A DNA stretch of 44,161 bases from Gammaproteobacteria bacterium (GTDB taxonomy: Bacteria; Pseudomonadota; Gammaproteobacteria; Pseudomonadales; PIVM01). Under the pieces are notes generated by a model. That model searched no databases. It saw nothing but the letters and a program-made list of their open reading frames with translations, and was not told the origin of the DNA. Numbering within the stretch: position 1 is the stretch's first letter; the number at the start of each line of letters is the position of its first letter. Made by a program: the position numbers and the translations under genes. Positions 39,897 through 44,161 of this stretch are shown in pieces. The stretch spans positions 1 through 44,161 of the forward strand of contig PIVM01000032.1 of assembly GCA_003353945.1 (NCBI GenBank). Direction: 5' to 3'.

Positions 39897-41465
39897 TCAG
39901 ATACCTAGTGCCTCTTTGAAACACTGCATCTCGAACGGTTTCTGCGTATCCACAATAAAAGTAAATTCCAGCTCCTGCGCAGACAAAGGTTCTTTTTTCT
40001 GCAACTGTTCGCGCATAACCACCTCATCCGCTTCAGACGGATCATTTGCCTTCAAGGTTCTATCCAATAAGCGCTCTACAACCACTTGCTCTGAAGCACG
40101 ACAATCAATAATGATAAATGGCACGTCACAATGTTTGGCCAAGCGATGAAAAGCCTGACGACGGAAAGAGTCCAGAAACGTGGCGTCCACAATACAGGAA
40201 TAACCATCGTCTACAACAGCAAGCGCTAACTCTTCAAGTTTCTTAAACGTTCTGTCAGTAGCCACATCAGAATAGATGCCCTTATCCAGCGCAGACTGCC
40301 CGCTAGCCATTCGATCAATTCCATAAATTCTTTTTCGTTCGACATCAGATCGTATACGAATTGCGCCAAGAGATTCTGCTAGTTGCCTGGCAATATAGGA
40401 CTTACCGCTACCGGAAACCCCATGCATAATGGCCAGGAAAACGGGAGGCTCCTCCAAATAACGGTGAGCCAGTTGCAAATAACGCTGAAATTGCCGATAA
40501 GGCTCAGTGCCTGGTAATGATTTTCTGTCCTTGATAGACGTAGCAAGCAAAATTACCTTTGCGCGCACCATCGCACGATAAACCTTGTAAAAACAGAGCA
40601 GCGCCAAAACTTCGTAGTCCCCACTGATTTCCAGATAAAAATTTAAAAACCGGCTGGCCTCTGCAATTAATCCACGAACTTCCAGATCCATTACAGTAAA
40701 AGCAATCTCACTGGCAACATCAATGATGCGAAAATGACGATTAAATTCAATACAGTCAAACGGTATGATCTCATCATCGATCAACACCATATTGCCTAAA
40801 TGCAAATCACCATGGCAGTCACGCACAAATCCCTTACGTTTGCGTTTTACCATGATAGCCTCTTCGCAGAGATACACTTCCTGCATCCATGCATCAATAT
40901 GGCCGAGTAAATGAATATCGTCCTTAAGCGTCAAATAAGGGCGAATTTGAACAACATTCTGCTCAACGGCATATTTGATAGCCTTTCGATCACCATACTC
41001 ACTATCGATGTATCGCTCCGCACTGGCATGAAAGTGTGCTATTTTGTCGGCAAGTTTTTCCCAAACCGTCTCAGGTAAAGGATGCAGTGTAACGCGATAA
41101 CTCAGTAAGGCTTCATCATCAAACTGCTTCATCTTTACCGCATAATCAATGATGTCACCCTGGCCATTGATTTCCAGTGACACCTCCTCTCCCGCTCCTG
41201 ACAAGGTCTTTGTCACGGGCTCGACAGCACAATACAAGGGGGCGGCAAGTCGACGATTCAATTCTAATTCGCGTGAACAATAGTGACGGCGTTTTTCCAG
41301 AGTAGAAAAATCCAAGTAGTTCAAAACAACAGGTTTTTTTATTTTATAGGCATAGTCACCGGTCAGAACAACCCAGGATATATAAGTTTCAATCAGACGA
41401 ACATCAGTGATGGAGTGGGAATACGCCACTGATGAAAGCAGTAATTCAATGTCATCGCGCGTCAT
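39897..41465 (-). CDS. Fused aminoglycoside-phosphotransferase-like and P-loop kinase protein
   Basis: Protein of 522 residues with two domains. The N-terminal half (about 1-335) is a kinase-fold APH-like domain with the catalytic loop VRDCHGDLHLGNMVLID (HGDLHxxN) and FDCIEFN (metal-binding Asp). The C-terminal half (about 345-520) is a P-loop kinase of the zeta-toxin/AAA_33 type with Walker A GVSGSGKS, then IRSDVERKRIYGI and VDATFLDSFRR. This fusion is widely distributed in proteobacteria and is usually annotated as a bifunctional kinase of unknown substrate. It is a single gene here. Antibiotic resistance should not be assumed from the APH resemblance. Confidence 0.9.
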   Translation of the reverse strand: MTRDDIELLLSSVAYSHSITDVRLIETYISWVVLTGDYAYKIKKPVVLNYLDFSTLEKRRHYCSRELELNRRLAAPLYCAVEPVTKTLSGAGEEVSLEINGQGDIIDYAVKMKQFDDEALLSYRVTLHPLPETVWEKLADKIAHFHASAERYIDSEYGDRKAIKYAVEQNVVQIRPYLTLKDDIHLLGHIDAWMQEVYLCEEAIMVKRKRKGFVRDCHGDLHLGNMVLIDDEIIPFDCIEFNRHFRIIDVASEIAFTVMDLEVRGLIAEASRFLNFYLEISGDYEVLALLCFYKVYRAMVRAKVILLATSIKDRKSLPGTEPYRQFQRYLQLAHRYLEEPPVFLAIMHGVSGSGKSYIARQLAESLGAIRIRSDVERKRIYGIDRMASGQSALDKGIYSDVATDRTFKKLEELALAVVDDGYSCIVDATFLDSFRRQAFHRLAKHCDVPFIIIDCRASEQVVVERLLDRTLKANDPSEADEVVMREQLQKKEPLSAQELEFTFIVDTQKPFEMQCFKEALGI

Positions 41466-41600
41466 AACCTTGGGAGAGCATTTGAAATTGTTTAGTATTA
41501 AAAGCCTATCTTTCTTTATAACACCTTAACAGGCATTGCTCTAAGTCAAGTATGACCTGATCATGCACTTCTCAACGGAAGTCGAGAATTTCATGATGAT

Positions 41601-42350
41601 TTAAGACAACATTCCGCCGTCCATGCGAACGGACTCACCTGTGATATGTTTGCCATCCTCCGAAGCCAGCATAGCAATCACGCCTGCAACCACTTCCGGA
41701 CCCTTAGCCCCGGTCATCGACATCACCCGAGTAAGCAAATCGAAATCTGCATTTTCTGGGAAAGTAACATTCTCAGCCATTGTTGTTCGAACATCGCCTG
41801 GACATACACAGTTAGCCCGAACACCTCGCTTGGCATACTCCACTGCAATGGTGCGGGTCATCGCTAATACGCCACCCTTACTGGCTGAATAGGCTGTACC
41901 CCAGGGCAGCCCAGACAGCGATGCCGTCGACGCCGCATTAACAATATTTCCTCCTGTTTTCACAAGATGCGGCAAAACCGCCTTACAGAGCAGAAAAGTA
42001 CCCGTCAAATTGACATCAATCACTTTTTGCCAATTATCCAAACTCAATTCGTCGCAATGATCAAATCGAAGAATGCCGGCCATATGGACCAGCACATCCA
42101 GCTTGCCGAAACTGTCGATACAAGCTTGCACGCTACGATTGACTTCTTCCTCACTGCTCACATCACACAGCTGTGACACCACTTTACTGCCCTTAGCCTC
42201 AATTGCTGCTACCGTTTCGTCTAGGGTCGACTGATTAAGGTCCACACAAAGCAGGCTGGCTCCCTCACTTGCTAGCCGCAGAGCTGATGCCTGTCCAATA
42301 CCGGACCCAGCCCCAGTGACCATCACAATTTTATCGACAAATCGTTGCAT
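41601..42350 (-). CDS. Short-chain dehydrogenase/reductase
   Basis: Classical SDR of 249 residues. TGAGSGIGQA is the cofactor site, LCVDLNQ has an Asp after strand 2 (suggesting NAD), then LVHMAG where NNAG is usual, IVNAASTASLSG with the Ser, and YSASKGGVLAMTR with Tyr and Lys. VNCVCPGDVRTTM and ITGESVRMDGGM close the fold. The ATG at 42350 is chosen because AAGGAG lies 8 bases upstream; an earlier start at 42395 has none. Divergent from the acyl-CoA dehydrogenase gene at 42757. Substrate unknown, perhaps a hydroxyacyl or alicyclic alcohol. Confidence 0.92.
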   Translation of the reverse strand: MQRFVDKIVMVTGAGSGIGQASALRLASEGASLLCVDLNQSTLDETVAAIEAKGSKVVSQLCDVSSEEEVNRSVQACIDSFGKLDVLVHMAGILRFDHCDELSLDNWQKVIDVNLTGTFLLCKAVLPHLVKTGGNIVNAASTASLSGLPWGTAYSASKGGVLAMTRTIAVEYAKRGVRANCVCPGDVRTTMAENVTFPENADFDLLTRVMSMTGAKGPEVVAGVIAMLASEDGKHITGESVRMDGGMLS

Positions 42351-42756
42351 CCCATTCTCTCCTTTATTTAATAACGCACGATGATACGGTTCCAATCTGG
42401 ATCGTTCCAGTGTGGATCAAAACAGACGCCTTTTCCACGTCCATCCGGGGAACAACGACTGCCTGATCAGAACCACCTTCCCGCGAGCAATAAATGTTCA
42501 AATATTGACAAATAGGTGCCTTTTTACCCCAAGATGTCTGATTTTGTTAGGTGTTTGTCTCTTTTTGTCATTGTGATCCACAGGGATTTCATTATGCTTG
42601 AATGCGCATCAGCTCACTCCACTGCTTGATCGTTCAGAGCTTACAAACAGGTGGGGATGTGGCGTGTTGTTAATTCAGTTTTGGGTGCATATAGTCTATG
42701 CCCGTGAAAACCCTGCAATCATGTTACGCAGTCACCAACTGTAGGAGAATTAAGTC
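42351..42756. other. Divergent intergenic region
   Basis: About 400 bp between the SDR (minus) and acyl-CoA dehydrogenase (plus) genes. Promoters are expected, but I see no clear consensus pair or operator. GGAG lies 9 bases before the ATG at 42757. Confidence 0.4.
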
Positions 42757-43896
42757 ATGGCTTTGGTATTAAACGAAGAACAACGTATTCTGAAAGACTC
42801 TGCCAAAGAGTTTTTGCAGAGTAACGCCCCAATCGAGGCCCTGCGCAAACTACGTAATGAGAAAGATGCCATAGGCTATTCTCCGGAGCTGTGGCAGCAG
42901 ATCGTGGAACTGGGTTGGACTGCAGTAACAATACCGGAGCAATACGGCGGTCTTGAATTTGGCTATCTGGGATTAGGGCTTATTCTTGAAGAAATGGGAC
43001 ACACTCTGGCGGCTTCACCGATCTTTTCAACGGTAGTGTTGGGTGGTTCAGCCATCGAACTGGCTGGCTCTCAAGAGCAGAAAGATACGCTCCTAGCCCA
43101 AATAATTGGTGGCGAACTCACCTTGGCATTGGCCCTTGAAGAAAAAACTCGCCATGATCCCACCGCTATTGCACTCACTGCAGAGAAGACAGCTTCTGGT
43201 TACTGTTTGAACGGCAGCAAAACCTTTGTGCTTGATGGTCATACCGCTGATCAACTTATCGTTGTAGCCAGAACCTCAGGGGAGACAAATGATCAGGAGG
43301 GTATCACGCTGTTTTTGGTCGATCGTGAGGCAAAAGGTATTAACTGCACACGCACCATTATGCTCGATAGCCGCAATGCAGCCCGCATAGAGTTAAATAA
43401 TGTTGAAGTGGCTGAGACAGCCGTTCTCGGCGAGGTAGACAATGGCTTCTCTGTTCTTGAACAAGTGATGGACAGAGGCCGGATTGCATTAGCGGCTGAA
43501 ATGCTCGGCGGCTGCCTCGAAATGTTTCATCGCACTTTAGATTACCTGAAAGAACGAGAACAATTTGGCGTTAAGATCGGTAGCTTCCAAGCGCTCAAAC
43601 ACCGCTGTTCCATCATGTTCACTGAAATCGAGCTATGCAAATCCGTGGTTTTAGAAGCCTTGACGGCTGTTGACGAAAAACCGGAAGAACTGCCAAAACT
43701 GGCCAGCCTAGCCAAAGCACGACTATGTGACACCTTCCAGTTGGTTACCAACGAAGCAACTCAAATGCATGGTGGAATCGGCGTGACAGACGAGCTGGAT
43801 GTTGGCCTTTTTCTCAAACGAGCACGCGCTGCAATGCAAATTCTTGGGGATGCCGCATTTCATCGTGATCGCTATGCCAGCCTTCAGGGATACTGA
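42757..43896 (+). CDS. Acyl-CoA dehydrogenase
   Basis: FAD enzyme of 379 residues introducing a double bond into an acyl-CoA or related CoA thioester. The N-terminal helical part is LNEEQRILKDSAKEFL, then PEQYGGLEFGYLGLGLILEEMG, a middle beta domain, DNGFSVLEQVMDRGRIALAAEMLGG, REQFGVKIGSFQALKHRCS and MHGGIGVTDELDVGLFLKRA. It resembles the FadE paralogues used for branched, cyclic or steroid side-chain CoA substrates more than short-chain enzymes, though the substrate cannot be fixed. In steroid degraders such proteins often act as heteromers with a second dehydrogenase; no partner follows, because a terminator lies 28 bp downstream. Confidence 0.9.
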   Translation: MALVLNEEQRILKDSAKEFLQSNAPIEALRKLRNEKDAIGYSPELWQQIVELGWTAVTIPEQYGGLEFGYLGLGLILEEMGHTLAASPIFSTVVLGGSAIELAGSQEQKDTLLAQIIGGELTLALALEEKTRHDPTAIALTAEKTASGYCLNGSKTFVLDGHTADQLIVVARTSGETNDQEGITLFLVDREAKGINCTRTIMLDSRNAARIELNNVEVAETAVLGEVDNGFSVLEQVMDRGRIALAAEMLGGCLEMFHRTLDYLKEREQFGVKIGSFQALKHRCSIMFTEIELCKSVVLEALTAVDEKPEELPKLASLAKARLCDTFQLVTNEATQMHGGIGVTDELDVGLFLKRARAAMQILGDAAFHRDRYASLQGY

Positions 43897-43923
43897 CCTA
43901 TCAATTAGCTGATAAACAAAGAT

Positions 43924-43950
43924 AAAAAAGCCCTTGCAGGGCTTTTTTAT
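43924..43950. terminator. Bidirectional rho-independent terminator
   Basis: AAAAAAGCCC (43924-43933), a 5-base loop TTGCA, and GGGCTTTTTT (43939-43948) form a perfect stem with T on both sides. Confidence 0.9.
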
Positions 43951-44090
43951 CTTCTGGATGAACAAAATCGGTATTTACTGATGTCTCGTCAATCATCCCT
44001 GACACTATTCCATTTGATATTCGATTCAACTCCCTTTATCAAATAAGGGCCTCGGAAATAATAAATTTTCCAATTAGGCGCAGAATCATG

Positions 44091-44161
44091 CTTTCTCACC
44101 GAGGCGTTCAAATGGGAGCATATTGGAATATGTAAGCATTTGAACAACGAAGGTGAGGGAG
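44091..44161. repeat. Imperfect inverted repeat at the window edge, probable mobile or repeated element end
   Basis: Arm CTTTCTCACC...GTTCAAATG (44091-44114) pairs with CATTTGAAC...GGTGAGGGAG (44137-44161). An inner perfect palindrome CATATT-GG-AATATG lies in the loop (44119-44132). A further inverted pair, GGAAAT...ATTTTCC, lies upstream near 44054-44071. The structure is cut by the window end. Confidence 0.6.

Noticed and set aside
39897-41465. Antibiotic resistance gene because of the aminoglycoside phosphotransferase resemblance
   Set aside because: The fusion with a P-loop kinase is a common chromosomal family of unknown substrate; no resistance context.
44091-44161. Possible integron attC site
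   Set aside because: The hairpin is of the right size, but the arms lack the RYYYAAC/GTTRRRY boxes and no cassette or integrase is seen.
43994-44161. Minus-strand open frame running off the right edge (ends at a stop near 43994)
   Set aside because: It is open but consists largely of the inverted-repeat sequence and has no start in the window; not enough to call a gene.

Overview
The window reads as a chromosomal segment of a free-living Gram-negative bacterium, most likely a gammaproteobacterium of marine type. The evidence is outer-membrane porins, a lipoprotein, CsrA, sigma-54 activator signalling, a CheA/CheD-type chemosensory cluster, PEP-CTERM sorting and many short-chain dehydrogenases. 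No rRNA, tRNA or CRISPR array was seen. All assignments come from reading protein motifs by eye; no database search was run.

Layout. 1-3000: the tail of an unidentified gene; nhaA (Na+/H+ antiporter) bracketed by a near-perfect 19-bp inverted repeat; a decayed REP-associated tyrosine transposase (RAYT) tail; an intact vapBC module with two identical-arm operators; and a frameshifted antitoxin-like remnant. 2958-8920: UbiE-like methyltransferase, csrA, a small lipoprotein, and a cytosolic GAF/PAS histidine kinase with its NtrC-type sigma-54 activator. 9094-22594 (all minus strand): a chemosensory operon in the order cheY, short receptor, cheY, MCP, cheW, cheW, STAS protein, cheA, LbtU-like outer-membrane porin, cheR, cheD, cheB, GAF-GGDEF-EAL protein. 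Three features stand out. CheD has Ser where the catalytic Cys should be. The short receptor carries a CheZ-like FQDxxxQ phosphatase motif. An outer-membrane protein sits inside the operon.

22595-27290: intergenic DNA with a start-less coding remnant and 10-bp tandem repeats, then a lipase-like hydrolase, a porin and a short PstS-like periplasmic protein. 27288-32927: a five-gene operon for coenzyme F420 (F420 reductase-like npdG, cofE, cofD, cofC and fused cofGH/fbiC), compact and with ATGA overlaps. F420 is best known from Actinobacteria and methanogenic archaea, so this operon in a gammaproteobacterial setting is the main biological surprise.

33572-43896: a lipid/steroid-type catabolic neighbourhood with four NAD(P)-dependent SDR or extended-SDR enzymes, a TetR regulator, an acyl-CoA dehydrogenase and a cNMP-binding/degenerate rhodanese protein. 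It also holds a PEP-CTERM protein and an APH-like/P-loop kinase fusion. The window ends inside a structured inverted repeat that looks like the edge of a repeated or mobile element.
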